A DNA stretch of 64,000 nucleotides from CAZOEL01 sp964578835 (GCA_964578835.1 CAZOEL010000018.1:24154-88153); one strand, 5' to 3'. Shown: positions 54,443-63,882, counted from the first letter of the stretch. The notes: generated from the letters alone by a model not told the origin. Numbers and translations: made by a program.

Positions 54443-55498
54443 ATGGACGACCTCGTGGTGAGAGTGCTTCTCATCGAGGACGATGAAGATGATTATGTGC
54501 TGGTGCGCAGTTTGTTGGACGGGATTCCAAGCGCCAGATTTAGATTGGACTGGATCTCCACTTTTGAGGAAGGAGTGACAGCCATTGAGCGTGGAGACCA
54601 CGACGTGTGCCTGGTCGACTATCGCCTCGGAGATCGGGACGGGATAGAGCTGCTGCAAAAAACGAGAGGCGTAGACTGCGGCGCTCCCATTATCATCCTT
54701 ACCGGTCATGGAAACTATGAGTTGGATATTGAAGCAATGCACGCCGGCGCCGCTGATTACCTTTTGAAGGGTCAGATAAATGCGCATCTTCTCGAACGAT
54801 CCATCCGCTACGCCATCGATCGAAAACGCTCCGAGAGACAGCTCAAGCTTCTGTCGTCCCAACTTATTTCCGCTCAGGAGGAAGAAAGAAGACGAATAGC
54901 GAGAGAGCTTCATGACAGCATCGGCTCCTCTCTCAGCGCCATAAAATTCAGCCTTGAAAACACTCTCTCACAAGTCAAGGAAGGCAAGGCAGCCAGTTCC
55001 GAGTCCCTCAAGGCGCTCGTTTCCATGACGCAAACCGCCATAGAGGAATCCAGAAGGATAATGACCGACCTGCGTCCCTCCATTCTGGACGATCTCGGGA
55101 TCATCGCCACGGTTCAATGGTTTTGCAGGCAATTTCAGACAATCTATCCAATTATCCACGTCGAGCGCCACATCAGCGTGGAAGAGGAACAGATACCGGA
55201 AGACCTGAAGACCGTCATCTTCAGAATTCTACAGGAGGGTCTGCATAACATCGCAAAGTACAGCAGGGCCGAATTGGTGAATGTCACTTTGCAGAAGCAA
55301 GGGAGATATTTGTCCCTGCTCATAGAGGACAACGGAGCGGGCTTCGATCTCGACCTCGTCTACAAAGAAATCGGCAGAAAAGGACTCGGGCTCGCCAGTA
55401 TGAAAGAGCGGGCGGAGCTCACATGCGGTTCTTTCAGTATTGAATCGGTTGAAGGGAACGGAACGACAATCGTCGTCTCGTGGCTTCTGCCCTTCTGA
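54443..55498 (+). CDS. Hybrid receiver-histidine kinase (NarL-type, HisKA_3)
   Basis: 351 residues. The N-terminal receiver has VLLIEDDEDDYVLVRSLL, phospho-acceptor VCLVDYRLGDRDG (Asp near 56), IILTGHG and YLLKG. A HisKA_3 dimerisation/phosphoacceptor domain follows, EEERRRIARELHDSIGSSLSAIKFSLE, with its His near residue 157. The HATPase_c domain has RILQEGLHNIAKYSRAE (N-box), IEDNGAGFDLD and KGLGLASMKERAEL (G-boxes). No transmembrane segment, so a cytosolic kinase regulated by phosphorylation of its own receiver. Its target regulator is not adjacent. The ATG at 54443 keeps only the receiver; an upstream in-frame ATG at 54344 would add 33 non-conserved residues. Confidence 0.92.
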   Translation: MDDLVVRVLLIEDDEDDYVLVRSLLDGIPSARFRLDWISTFEEGVTAIERGDHDVCLVDYRLGDRDGIELLQKTRGVDCGAPIIILTGHGNYELDIEAMHAGAADYLLKGQINAHLLERSIRYAIDRKRSERQLKLLSSQLISAQEEERRRIARELHDSIGSSLSAIKFSLENTLSQVKEGKAASSESLKALVSMTQTAIEESRRIMTDLRPSILDDLGIIATVQWFCRQFQTIYPIIHVERHISVEEEQIPEDLKTVIFRILQEGLHNIAKYSRAELVNVTLQKQGRYLSLLIEDNGAGFDLDLVYKEIGRKGLGLASMKERAELTCGSFSIESVEGNGTTIVVSWLLPF

Positions 55499-55529
55499 AC
55501 CGTTGCAAGGCCCGCTCTTCGCTATCGAT

Positions 55530-55949
55530 TTACCTTCGTGGAGGGCTCACAACGGCTTCCCCATCGAGCACCAGGGAACCGTCCTGCTTCACAAGGGTGG
55601 TCTTCATTCTGACTCGTTTCTTTTCGGCGACAATCTCCAGCACTTCAACCCGTGCGGTAACCGTATCGCCAATACGCACCGCCGATAGAAAATTCAGCTC
55701 CTGGCTGATGTAGACGGTTCCAGGCCCTGGAAGCTGCATGCCCAGGACCGCCGATATGAACCCGGCCCCCAACATCCCATGTGCAATCCGGGTCTTGAAG
55801 TAGGTTTTACTGGCGTACTCCTCATTGATGTGGGCGGGGTTCATATCTCCGGTAACTCCGGCAAACAGGTAGATATCGGATTCAGATATGGTTTTGGTGA
55901 ATTCCGCCGCATCGCCCACATTGAGCTCCTTCAACGTCTTTCCCTTCAT
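55530..55949 (-). CDS. MaoC-like (R)-specific enoyl-CoA hydratase
   Basis: A 139-residue single hot-dog fold. It contains DIYLFAGVTGDMNPAHINEEYA (about 26-47) with the catalytic Asp and His of hydratase 2 (D-x4-H in GDMNPAH), followed by RIAHGMLGAGFISAVLG and the tail strand DGSLVLDGEAVVSPP. It hydrates trans-enoyl-CoA to (R)-3-hydroxyacyl-CoA, as PhaJ does. GGAGGTGAG precedes the ATG. It starts 31 bases after the CysRS-like gene, same strand, so they are probably co-transcribed though their functions are unrelated. Confidence 0.9.
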   Translation of the reverse strand: MKGKTLKELNVGDAAEFTKTISESDIYLFAGVTGDMNPAHINEEYASKTYFKTRIAHGMLGAGFISAVLGMQLPGPGTVYISQELNFLSAVRIGDTVTARVEVLEIVAEKKRVRMKTTLVKQDGSLVLDGEAVVSPPRR

Positions 55950-55980
55950 AAGCTCACCTCCTGGATCATGTAAAATACGC

Positions 55981-57231
55981 TCAGGGGAATATCACCTGGA
56001 GCACTTCGTCAATCTTGCGCAAATCCTGCTCGATCCGACCGATATCCCCCGCCGTAAGACGTCCCTCCTTCTTCAAGGAGAGCAAACTAGAGAGGATTTC
56101 CTCCATTGAGTCAAAAGCGCTTTTGACGCGCAAATCATCGTCCATGTGCTTCCGAAATCGGGCGGAGAGACCGTCAATCAGTTTTCCAGCCTTTCCGCTC
56201 GTTTTTTCGAGAGTCTCTGTTTTGGAGCCATCCCCTATGATCAGATTCACCTTCTCACGGAAAGCATCGAGCACTCCCACTTTTTCCTTGAGGCTCTCCT
56301 CGGTCAGGTTCATTGTTCTTTTGTGATGGCCGTAAAGCAGATAAAATCTAACATGCTGGGGACCGTAGCCCTTCTCGAAAAGATCGTCCGGATAGATGAT
56401 ATTTCCCTTGCTCTTCGACATCTTCTTTCCATCGGAAAGCAAATGCTCTGCATGGAGCCAGTATCTGGCCAGTTCGGAGTCGAAAGCGGCTTCGACGACA
56501 GCGATATTGTAATCGTGATGTCTGTAGATGTTGTCGATTCCACCGCACGCGATGTCCAATCGAGCTCCGAGATGCTTCGTAATGATGGCGGGGTCCTGGA
56601 TATTCCAGGACGGCCTCCCCTTGCCTATTTCCGTATCCCAGAAGACATCGTCGCCTTCTTTATAGCCGTGCCAGAGTATGAAGTCTCCGAGGTTCCAGCG
56701 CCTTCCAGGATAGGTATCCCTCTTGAAGCGCTTTTTTTCTTTAGGCCAACGGCTCATGTCGAGTCGGAACAGTTTGCCGAAGTCCTTGAATTTTAAGGGA
56801 TCGAAGAAGATATTGTTCTCATGGCGATAGGCAACTCCCTTTTCGAGGAGGATTTTGATGATTCTTGCGGCTTCGTCAACGCTCGTCGAGGAGCGGGGGA
56901 TGAATTCGGGCAATTTGATTCTAAGCCGTTTCGTATCCGAGAAGAAAACATCGGCTACTTTACCCGTGAGCTCGGCGACGCCCATCCCCTCCGATTCGGC
57001 TTCGCTTATGGCCTTGTCTTCCACATCGGTAAAGTTGATGACGCGCTCCACGCTGTAGCCGTTATATTCGAGATATCTCAGCAACACATCTTCCCATATG
57101 AAAGTTCGGTAGTTGCCCACATGAGGCCGTCTGTAAATGGATGGTCCGCAGGTGAACATTTTGACCGAATTATCCTCTATGGGCTTGAATGCTTCCTTCT
57201 TTCCGGACATGGTATTGTAGAGCTCTAACAT
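55981..57231 (-). CDS. Cysteinyl-tRNA synthetase-like protein with degenerate zinc site
   Basis: 416 residues, shorter than E. coli CysRS (461). Class I signatures are present: FTCGPSIYRRPHVGN (Cys28 and a HIGH variant HVGN) and KKMSKSKGN. In the zinc site, only two of four ligand positions look kept. Cys28 remains. WNIQD replaces the usual WHIEC, so Cys is Asp. HHDYN replaces HHENE, so the first His stays but the final Glu is Asn. The C-terminal helical domain is abbreviated. It may still charge tRNA-Cys, since Cys-specific zinc binding can vary, or be a CysRS paralogue with another substrate. No second cysS is visible in the window. Confidence 0.75.
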   Translation of the reverse strand: MLELYNTMSGKKEAFKPIEDNSVKMFTCGPSIYRRPHVGNYRTFIWEDVLLRYLEYNGYSVERVINFTDVEDKAISEAESEGMGVAELTGKVADVFFSDTKRLRIKLPEFIPRSSTSVDEAARIIKILLEKGVAYRHENNIFFDPLKFKDFGKLFRLDMSRWPKEKKRFKRDTYPGRRWNLGDFILWHGYKEGDDVFWDTEIGKGRPSWNIQDPAIITKHLGARLDIACGGIDNIYRHHDYNIAVVEAAFDSELARYWLHAEHLLSDGKKMSKSKGNIIYPDDLFEKGYGPQHVRFYLLYGHHKRTMNLTEESLKEKVGVLDAFREKVNLIIGDGSKTETLEKTSGKAGKLIDGLSARFRKHMDDDLRVKSAFDSMEEILSSLLSLKKEGRLTAGDIGRIEQDLRKIDEVLQVIFP

Positions 57232-57605
57232 GAGTGGTGCTTCCTTATCGGTTTTGGCCCGCTACGGGCAAGCTCCCGGGAGAGCTATGATTTCATTCTG
57301 AATGTAGTTCGCTCGGATTTTGATTCCCGCCACTCGAGCCGTCCGCCCGACGGCCCGTTAATTGACTCGAATATCGCAGAGGATTACCTTCCGTTAGTGT
57401 GCAGCAGTCACACCCGCTCATTACAGGCGCCCCGATTCCCGCCGATCTGGAAGTAGAATCTCTCTCGCTGGGAGACGTAATCATCCTTCGCCCATACCAC
57501 AAGGGCGGGAGCGTCTTTTTTGGCGCAGCATCGCGAAGCCGGGCGCAACTTGTCGATATTGAACTGCTTTTACGCATCAGGAATGTTGAGCTGGAGCCCA
57601 TTGCC

Positions 57606-59381
57606 ATGCTAATCTGGTTGATAACTTTCATACTCATCCTGGCAATAATCTTTCTCGTAACAGAAAAACTCCCGCTCGATCTCACCGCCATCGGGATCTT
57701 GGTTGCGTTGATGACAACCGGGATACTGACCCCGAGAGAAGCGCTGGCAGGGTTTTCCAACCCGTCCGTCATCACCATAGCGGCGATGTTCATGTTGAGC
57801 AGAGGGCTGATGAGAACGGGGGCTCTTGGCTTCGTCAGCGAGAGAATCATCCGGTACACGGAAGGAAACGAAAAGCGAATACTGATGATATCGATGCTCC
57901 TCACGGCCATCGCATCGGCTTTCATCAACAACACGCCGGTAGTGGTTCTCTTCATAACGATCATCATGGCCGTTTGTTGCGAATACGGCCTGAGCCCGTC
58001 AAAGTACCTCCTTCCCATCTCCTATAGCTCTATTGTGGGCGGCATGTCCACCTTGATCGGCACTTCCACGAACCTTATCGTGAGCGACCTCAGCGCACAA
58101 TACGGCTACGGCGCCATCAGCATGTTCGAGCTTGCCCCGCTCGGCATTCCCATAATGCTTGCGGCTATGGCCTTTCTTTACTTCTTTTCGCCACGGCTCA
58201 TGCCACAGCATAAAGCGGCAATCTGTGAATTAAGCGGCAAACACGCGCCCCATTACCTGACAGAGATCTCAATCCCGCAGGGAAGTAAGCTCATTGGTCG
58301 GGAGCCACTGTCTTTCTTTTCCGAAAAATACCCGAGCATCGAGCTTTTCGAGGTGATTCGCGGCCCGATTATTCACTTTCCCGAACGCGACAAGATAAGG
58401 ATCGAGCAGGACGACACCCTTCTCGTGAAGGGCTCAGCCACTGAACTGCTGGCATTGCTTGACAAAAAACACGCCGAGCTCCCCCACAAGATAGAAGGGA
58501 TGAAGTTCAACCCGGACAATGACAAATCTCTCATAGCGGAATTGATCATCCCCCCACAATCGAGGCTTATCGGCGAACAACCCGTTCACTCCAACCTTCA
58601 AAGTCAGCTGGGGATACAGGTCATAGCCGTAAAGAGACGCGGCATTCACTACTCAGAGCAAAAGATCCGCGATTTGAGGTTGTCTGTCGGCGATACGCTC
58701 CTCATTCTGTTTGCTAAAGACAGGCTCGATGAGATTAGAAGCAAACCCGACCTCATAATCCTCGAGGATGTCCACCACCAGATCGTCAATAAGAAGAAAG
58801 CGCCTCTGGCCCTCGCCTTTTTCGCGGGAATGATCGCAGCCGCATCCCTTGGAATCACGGACATCACGGTTGGAGCGGTCACCGCTGTCTTTTTCATGTT
58901 TTTGACCGGCTGCCTGCGATTGCGGGACGCTTACCGCGCCATGGACGTTCAGGTGCTGCTGGTCATCGTGGGAACGATAGCGCTCGGAACCGCTATGGAA
59001 AAGACTGGAGCCACAAAGATTTACGCAGACATCTTCCTTACTCCCTTCCAGGGGCAGGACCCGGCAATAGTTCTATCGGCCATCATTTTGCTCACATGCA
59101 TCGTCACAGAGCTCATGAGCAACAGCGCCACAGCCGTTTTGATTCTGCCCATCGCCATATCTACGGCTCTTTCCCTGGGCGTGGATCCGAAGCCCTTCAT
59201 AATAGGAGTCTGTTTCGGAGCCAGTTGCGGCTTCGCCATTCCAATAGGCTACCAGACTCATCTCCTCGTGTACGGACCGGGCGGATACAGATTCTCAGAT
59301 TTTCTCAAAATGGGAATACCCCTCGACCTGCTCACCTGGCTCATGAGCTCTTTTTTGATCCCCTTGATTTGGCCCTTTTGA
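57606..59381 (+). CDS. SLC13/DASS-like anion transporter with two RCK_C (TrkA-C) domains
   Basis: 591 residues. N-terminal membrane half with LPLDLTAIGILVALMTTGILTPREAL, AFINNTPVVVLFITIIMA (NTPVV motif) and STLIGTSTNLIVSD. Two soluble RCK_C domains are inserted (about 205-285 and 295-380; GSKLIGREPLSFF, QSRLIGEQPVHS). The second membrane half has ELMSNSATAVLILPIAISTAL (SNSATAV motif, symmetric with the first) and IGYQTHLLVYGPGGY. It fits a sodium-coupled sulfate/dicarboxylate transporter. An in-frame GTG 207 bases upstream would add a basic soluble leader (SLSLGDVIILRPYHKGG...) of no known family; the ATG at 57606 directly precedes the first membrane helix. Divergent from the CysRS-like gene. 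Confidence 0.85.
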   Translation: MLIWLITFILILAIIFLVTEKLPLDLTAIGILVALMTTGILTPREALAGFSNPSVITIAAMFMLSRGLMRTGALGFVSERIIRYTEGNEKRILMISMLLTAIASAFINNTPVVVLFITIIMAVCCEYGLSPSKYLLPISYSSIVGGMSTLIGTSTNLIVSDLSAQYGYGAISMFELAPLGIPIMLAAMAFLYFFSPRLMPQHKAAICELSGKHAPHYLTEISIPQGSKLIGREPLSFFSEKYPSIELFEVIRGPIIHFPERDKIRIEQDDTLLVKGSATELLALLDKKHAELPHKIEGMKFNPDNDKSLIAELIIPPQSRLIGEQPVHSNLQSQLGIQVIAVKRRGIHYSEQKIRDLRLSVGDTLLILFAKDRLDEIRSKPDLIILEDVHHQIVNKKKAPLALAFFAGMIAAASLGITDITVGAVTAVFFMFLTGCLRLRDAYRAMDVQVLLVIVGTIALGTAMEKTGATKIYADIFLTPFQGQDPAIVLSAIILLTCIVTELMSNSATAVLILPIAISTALSLGVDPKPFIIGVCFGASCGFAIPIGYQTHLLVYGPGGYRFSDFLKMGIPLDLLTWLMSSFLIPLIWPF

Positions 59382-59513
59382 TCTGCAAAACCTGCGAAGC
59401 AGGATTCCGCATCCTCCATGCAGCTCCCTCCACCTGAATCTGGTAATATCCCGCATTCTTCCAAAAGCTAGACATGCTCCAGGAATCAAGCTATAAGTTC
59501 ATCTCCGATGGGT

Positions 59514-59541
59514 GCGGCTCTTTTGGCCAAAAGAGCTGCGC
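59514..59541. promoter_or_regulatory. Palindrome upstream of uppP
   Basis: GCTCTTTTGGCCAAAAGAGC is a perfect 20-base palindrome, extended by GCG/TGCGC on its flanks. It sits 133 bases after the SLC13 gene and 45 bases before the uppP ATG. Its position fits either termination of the upstream gene or an operator for uppP. Confidence 0.4.
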
Positions 59542-59585
59542 GCGCCCTCAGCACTTCGAATAATCGTATCAGCGAAGGAACCCAT

Positions 59586-60620
59586 ATGTTCGTCAATCAG
59601 CGCACAGCGGCGAATCAACTGTTTTCAGCGACGCTATTTCTGACGATTGTCCTCTGTTGGTCCGGATCTGGAGCGGCTGCAGGAAACATCGCCAGATTTC
59701 CCATCGATCCCGCACTGAAGTCAGCCGCACAAAATAAGGAGGAGCCCTCTACGGGAATGACGATCGGTCAGGCGCTCATTCTCGGCATTGTCGAAGGAGT
59801 GACTGAATATCTGCCTGTAAGCTCCACGGGGCATCTCCTTCTCGCGCAAAGAGCCATGGGAATAGACGGCCAGACGTCAGGAGGAGCGCCGGCCAACAAC
59901 GGCAGCAGCAAAGAGGCTGCCGATGCCTACGCTATCTGCATACAGGCCGGCGCAATCATCGCTGTTCTGGGTCTTTACATGAAGCATGTGAAGCAGATGA
60001 TCATGGGCGTCCTCGGAAAAGACCGCACAGGGCTCAAGATGGCCATCAACATTGTGGCGGCGTTCTTGCCTGCTGCGCTCATCGGGCTTTTGCTTCACAA
60101 AACCATCAAGGAATATCTTTTCGGTCCCTGGCCCGTGGTGGCGGCGTGGCTGGTGGGAGGCATCGCCATACTAGCCGTTGCAAAGAGCCCGATGGGCGAC
60201 AGGAAATACTCCAGAAACGCCAAGTCTCTCACCGACATGAATGTGAGAATGGCGCTTATTATAGGGCTCGCTCAGTGCATCGCAATGTGGCCGGGAGTAA
60301 GCCGAAGTCTCATAACGATAGTTGGCGGAATGCTGGTGGGCTTGTCCATGTCCGCAGCCGTCGAGTTCAGCTTCCTGCTCGGAGTCGTAACGCTCGGAGC
60401 GGCCACCATATTCGACGCGTTGAAGCACGGCGCGGCTATGATTCAGACCTTCACCCCACTCTCGCTTCTGGTCGGTCTGGTTGCGGCTTTCCTATCCGCG
60501 GTGGTGTCGGTAAAGTGGATGGTATCGTATTTGAACCGCAATGGACTCGAAATCTTCGGCTACTACCGGATTGCCGTGGCCGCAGTCGCGGCTGCGCTCA
60601 TATTAACCGAGATTTTGTAA
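59586..60620 (+). CDS. uppP: Undecaprenyl-diphosphate phosphatase with N-terminal extension
   Basis: 344 residues. BacA/UppP motifs are GIVEGVTEYLPVSSTGHLLL (about 69-88) and PGVSRSLITIVGGML (about 237-251), the two catalytic loops. Six to eight membrane helices. Dephosphorylates undecaprenyl-PP for peptidoglycan and other envelope glycans. It is about 60-70 residues longer than typical because of a leader with its own hydrophobic segment (LFSATLFLTIVLCWSGSGAAAG, residues about 12-33) before the first core helix. The start has AAGGA six bases upstream and an ATG, so the extension is real at the sequence level. A hairpin AGTAGTT/AACTACT (60637-60658) follows the stop. Confidence 0.92.
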   Translation: MFVNQRTAANQLFSATLFLTIVLCWSGSGAAAGNIARFPIDPALKSAAQNKEEPSTGMTIGQALILGIVEGVTEYLPVSSTGHLLLAQRAMGIDGQTSGGAPANNGSSKEAADAYAICIQAGAIIAVLGLYMKHVKQMIMGVLGKDRTGLKMAINIVAAFLPAALIGLLLHKTIKEYLFGPWPVVAAWLVGGIAILAVAKSPMGDRKYSRNAKSLTDMNVRMALIIGLAQCIAMWPGVSRSLITIVGGMLVGLSMSAAVEFSFLLGVVTLGAATIFDALKHGAAMIQTFTPLSLLVGLVAAFLSAVVSVKWMVSYLNRNGLEIFGYYRIAVAAVAAALILTEIL

Positions 60621-61018
60621 AGCCATGGGGCGCGCAGTAGTTTCCGTCTGAACTACTTTATCCATTCTTCGACAACGTCCGCATGGAAGTGATGATCGGC
60701 ATGGCTATTCTGTCGGCAGAGTCGCCATAAAAGGCTGTGCGCTCTCCCTCAAAGGCTTTTTCCGTAAGACTTCGTTATTCCCGTTTTCCCTCGATCTTTT
60801 CTTCGCCGCCGCCAATGAGAGCGCTCGAAAGAGCCGTCTTACTTGCCGGGGAAATAGGCCTCGCATGCATTGCCAACAATCAGGAGATTATTATCTTCTC
60901 TACCATCTGCGGGAAAGAGAGATCTCCTCCCGCTCGAGGCAGTATTTAAAGAGTCTCGTAAAGCTTCAAAGCAAGTCAGGGCCTTCGAAATTATTGCTAT
61001 CCAGGAGAAGCGGAAATC
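60621..61018. other. Intergenic region before the pnt operon
   Basis: Contains the weak terminator-like hairpin AGTAGTT/AACTACT at 60637-60658 after uppP and then no supportable gene. AGGAG at about 61001-61005 serves the pntAA start. No clear promoter stood out. Confidence 0.5.
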
Positions 61019-62155
61019 ATGATCATAGGCGTTCTCAGAGAGGCTCATCCGAAAGAGAGGCGCGTCGCCCTCATACCCGACCATGTTTCAAAGCTCGTCA
61101 AAGCCGGCGCGGAAATGCGCATTGAGACCGGCGCCGGTCGCTCGCTCAACATACCCGATGAAGCTTACAGCGCCGCCGGGGCCATTGTGGTCAACGAGCG
61201 GAAGAGCTTGGCTGCAGACGCCGATCTGGTGTTGAGCATCCGTGGACTCTCTCTCGAAGAGGTCAAAGGACTGAGGCGAGACGCCATCTGCATCAGTCTT
61301 CTCGACCCGTTTCGAGAAAGAGGGATTGTCGAAACGCTGCGAGATCAACACGTTTCCGCCATCAGCCTGGAGATGATCCCCCGCATCACCAGAGCGCAGA
61401 AGATGGACGTGCTGAGCTCGCAGGCCAACCTGGCGGGATACGTGGCTGTCATTCTGGCTGCTGAGCGGCTCTCCAAGATTTTTCCCATGATGATGACGCC
61501 TGCAGGGACAATTTCACCGGCCCGAGTCTTTATTGTGGGGGTAGGCGTGGCGGGACTCCAGGCCATTGCCACGGCGAAGCGGCTTGGAGCGCGAGTAGAG
61601 GCCTTCGATACCCGTCCCGAGGTGGAAGAGCAGGTCAAATCGCTCGGAGCCCGCTTCGTCAAGATCGATCTGGGAGAAACGGGACGCACCAAAGACGGCT
61701 ACGCCAAGGCGCTGACCGAAGAGCAATTGGCGAAGCAGCGGGAAGGCATGGCGAAGATATGCGCCTCCTCGGATGTCGTGATCACCACGGCTCAGGTGTT
61801 TGGCCGCAATGCTCCGCTAATCATCACCGAGGAAATGGTCGGGGGCATGTCCAGAGGATCTGTGATAGTTGACCTGGCGGTAGAAAACGGCGGCAACGTA
61901 GCCGGCTCCAGACTGGATGAGGAAGTGGAAGCCGAGGGCGTTCTCATCATCGGCCTTTCCAATCTTCCGGGACACGTGGCGGTGCATGCGAGCCAGATGT
62001 TTTCTTCGAATATGCTCAACCTTATCATGGAATTCTGGAATAAGGATGAGCGACGCTTCGAGCTCAATTTCAATGAGGAAATACTCAAAGGCTGCGTGAT
62101 CACCCATCGAGGAGAGATCGTCAACGAGACGATCGCCAGACATTATTCGGGTTAA
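61019..62155 (+). CDS. pntAA: NAD(P) transhydrogenase alpha-1 subunit (NAD-binding)
   Basis: 378 residues. The alanine dehydrogenase/PNT N-terminal domain has IGVLREAHPKERRVALIPDHV. The NAD-binding Rossmann domain has VFIVGVGVAGLQAIATAKRLGA (about 170-191) and VEAFDTRPEVEEQ, ending near ISLEMIPRITRAQKMDVLSSQANLAGY-type regions that shape the cleft. This is the soluble domain I of the split-alpha, three-subunit enzyme that couples proton import to NADPH formation from NADH. AGGAG precedes the ATG. pntAB follows 45 bases later, then pntB, all in one transcript. Confidence 0.95.
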   Translation: MIIGVLREAHPKERRVALIPDHVSKLVKAGAEMRIETGAGRSLNIPDEAYSAAGAIVVNERKSLAADADLVLSIRGLSLEEVKGLRRDAICISLLDPFRERGIVETLRDQHVSAISLEMIPRITRAQKMDVLSSQANLAGYVAVILAAERLSKIFPMMMTPAGTISPARVFIVGVGVAGLQAIATAKRLGARVEAFDTRPEVEEQVKSLGARFVKIDLGETGRTKDGYAKALTEEQLAKQREGMAKICASSDVVITTAQVFGRNAPLIITEEMVGGMSRGSVIVDLAVENGGNVAGSRLDEEVEAEGVLIIGLSNLPGHVAVHASQMFSSNMLNLIMEFWNKDERRFELNFNEEILKGCVITHRGEIVNETIARHYSG

Positions 62156-62200
62156 CGGAGCGCCCTTCGAACGGATCGCAGATTAAGGAGAAATGCTATC

Positions 62201-62494
62201 ATGTCTTTCGGTTTGCTCATCTTCGTGTTTGTTCTGGCCATCTTTCTGGGAGTTGAGCTGATATCCAAGGTGCCCTCCCAACTGCACACGCCGCTGATGT
62301 CCGGCACCAATGCGATCTCAGGCATCACCATAGTCGGGGCATTGGCTGCGGCCGGCGCTGGAGCCGATCTCACAGCATCCATATTGGGAGCCCTGGCGGT
62401 GATTTTCGCCACCATCAACGTAGTAGGCGGATATCTCGTCACGGATCGCATGCTCGCCATGTTCAAACGCAAAGGCGGGGAAGATACCAAATGA
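62201..62494 (+). CDS. pntAB: NAD(P) transhydrogenase alpha-2 subunit (membrane)
   Basis: 97 residues with about three transmembrane helices: LLIFVFVLAIFLGVELI, the segment HTPLMSGTNAISGITIVGALAAAG (with the conserved SGTNAI turn), and ILGALAVIFATINVVGGYLVTDRML. It ends in FKRKGG. It forms part of the proton channel with PntB. AAGGAG lies ten bases before the ATG. Its stop overlaps the pntB ATG by four bases, coupling translation. Confidence 0.95.
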   Translation: MSFGLLIFVFVLAIFLGVELISKVPSQLHTPLMSGTNAISGITIVGALAAAGAGADLTASILGALAVIFATINVVGGYLVTDRMLAMFKRKGGEDTK

Positions 62495-63882
62495 AGCCTG
62501 ACAATGCATTCTTCATTGATTTAGCCTACATTGCCGCCTCCGTTCTGTTCATCGTCGGCATCAAGATGCTCGGCAGACAAGAGAGCGCCCGCCGCGGCAA
62601 CATTATTTCCTCTCTGGGCATGCTTGTGGCCATAATAGCCACTCTCCTTCATTGCTGCGTCACATTCGCCTGGATAATTCCCGCGCTTGTCATCGGTTCG
62701 GCGATTGGCCTTATCGCGGCGCGCACGGTTCAAATGACTGCCATGCCCCAGATGGTGGCTCTTTTGAACGGTTTTGGAGGCATCGCAAGCCTTCTGATCG
62801 GCTGGGAGAACTACCACAGCCAACCTGGAGGCGCAACGTTCGTAACCGTAGCGACATTTCTTGCGGTGGTGATCGGAGGAGTCACCTTCTCCGGCAGCAT
62901 AATCGCTTACGCAAAGCTTGCCGTGCGAATAACCGGGAGGCCTGTGCTCTTCTCCGGGCAAAAAGCGATGAACGCCGCAATCCTCGCCGCCATTCTGATT
63001 TGCGGAGCAATCTTCTCAATCAGCCCCGTCGCCGTTTATGCTTATCCACTCTTCGTGCTGATCGTTTCATTGTCGCTGGTTTTGGGCGTCGCCAGCGTCA
63101 TTCCCATCGGAGGCGCCGACATGCCGGTGGTCATCGCCCTTCTAAACAGCTATTCGGGCCTTGCCGGCTGCGCAGCGGGCTTCATTATCTTCAACAACGT
63201 GCTCATTGTCGCGGGAGCGCTGGTGGGCGCAAGCGGAGTGATTCTGAGCGGGATCATGTGCAAAGCGATGAACCGATCTCTGACAAACGTGCTGTTCGGA
63301 GGCATCCGGAGCGGAGGCGCAAAGCCGATTGGGGCAACTGCCGGAGGCGCGCCAAAACCCATCAGCGCCGCGGACGCTTACTATGTCCTTGAAGCCGCTC
63401 GCTCCGTGGTGATCGTTCCGGGGTATGGGATGGCCGTGGCTCAAGCTCAGCACACCGTGAGAGAGTTGGGCGAGATGCTTGAAAACAACGGGGCGGAAGT
63501 GCGCTACGCCATTCATCCCGTGGCGGGCCGCATGCCTGGCCACATGAACGTGCTCCTTGCCGAAGCCAATGTGCTCTATGAACAGCTTGCGGAAATGGAC
63601 GATGTCAATCCGATCATGGAAACAGTAGACATATGTCTTGTAATCGGGGCCAACGACGTCGTGAACCCGGCTGCAAGGGAAGACTCGTCAAGTCCAATCT
63701 ATGGAATGCCCATCATCAATGTGGATCAAGCAAAGACCGTTATCGTGCTGAAACGATCCATGGCTTCCGGCTTCGCAGGGATCGAAAACCCGCTGTTTAC
63801 CAAAGAAAATACGCGGATGCTCTTCGGAGACGCCAAAACCACCGTCCAACAGCTTGTTTCCGAATTCAAATCGGCAAGCTGA
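62491..63882 (+). CDS. pntB: NAD(P) transhydrogenase beta subunit (NADP-binding)
   Basis: 463 residues. The N-terminal 260 residues hold about eight to nine membrane helices (SVLFIVGIKML, PQMVALLNGFGGIASLLIGWE, ATFLAVVIGGVTFSGSIIAYAKL, SVIPIGGADMPVVIALLNSYSGLAGCAAGF). The C-terminal domain III binds NADP(H) with VVIVPGYGMAVAQAQHTVRELGEML, ICLVIGANDVVNPAA and GFAGIENPLFTKENTRMLFGDAK. Length is standard. The ATG overlaps pntAB (ATGA). TCAGGG/CCCTGA near 63958-63977 may be a weak downstream hairpin. Confidence 0.96.
   Translation: MKPDNAFFIDLAYIAASVLFIVGIKMLGRQESARRGNIISSLGMLVAIIATLLHCCVTFAWIIPALVIGSAIGLIAARTVQMTAMPQMVALLNGFGGIASLLIGWENYHSQPGGATFVTVATFLAVVIGGVTFSGSIIAYAKLAVRITGRPVLFSGQKAMNAAILAAILICGAIFSISPVAVYAYPLFVLIVSLSLVLGVASVIPIGGADMPVVIALLNSYSGLAGCAAGFIIFNNVLIVAGALVGASGVILSGIMCKAMNRSLTNVLFGGIRSGGAKPIGATAGGAPKPISAADAYYVLEAARSVVIVPGYGMAVAQAQHTVRELGEMLENNGAEVRYAIHPVAGRMPGHMNVLLAEANVLYEQLAEMDDVNPIMETVDICLVIGANDVVNPAAREDSSSPIYGMPIINVDQAKTVIVLKRSMASGFAGIENPLFTKENTRMLFGDAKTTVQQLVSEFKSAS

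Noticed and set aside
57399..57605. 69-codon in-frame extension of the SLC13 gene from a GTG
   Set aside because: The extension has no family resemblance, no ribosome-binding site at the GTG, and the membrane protein starts naturally at the ATG at 57606; kept only as a note.
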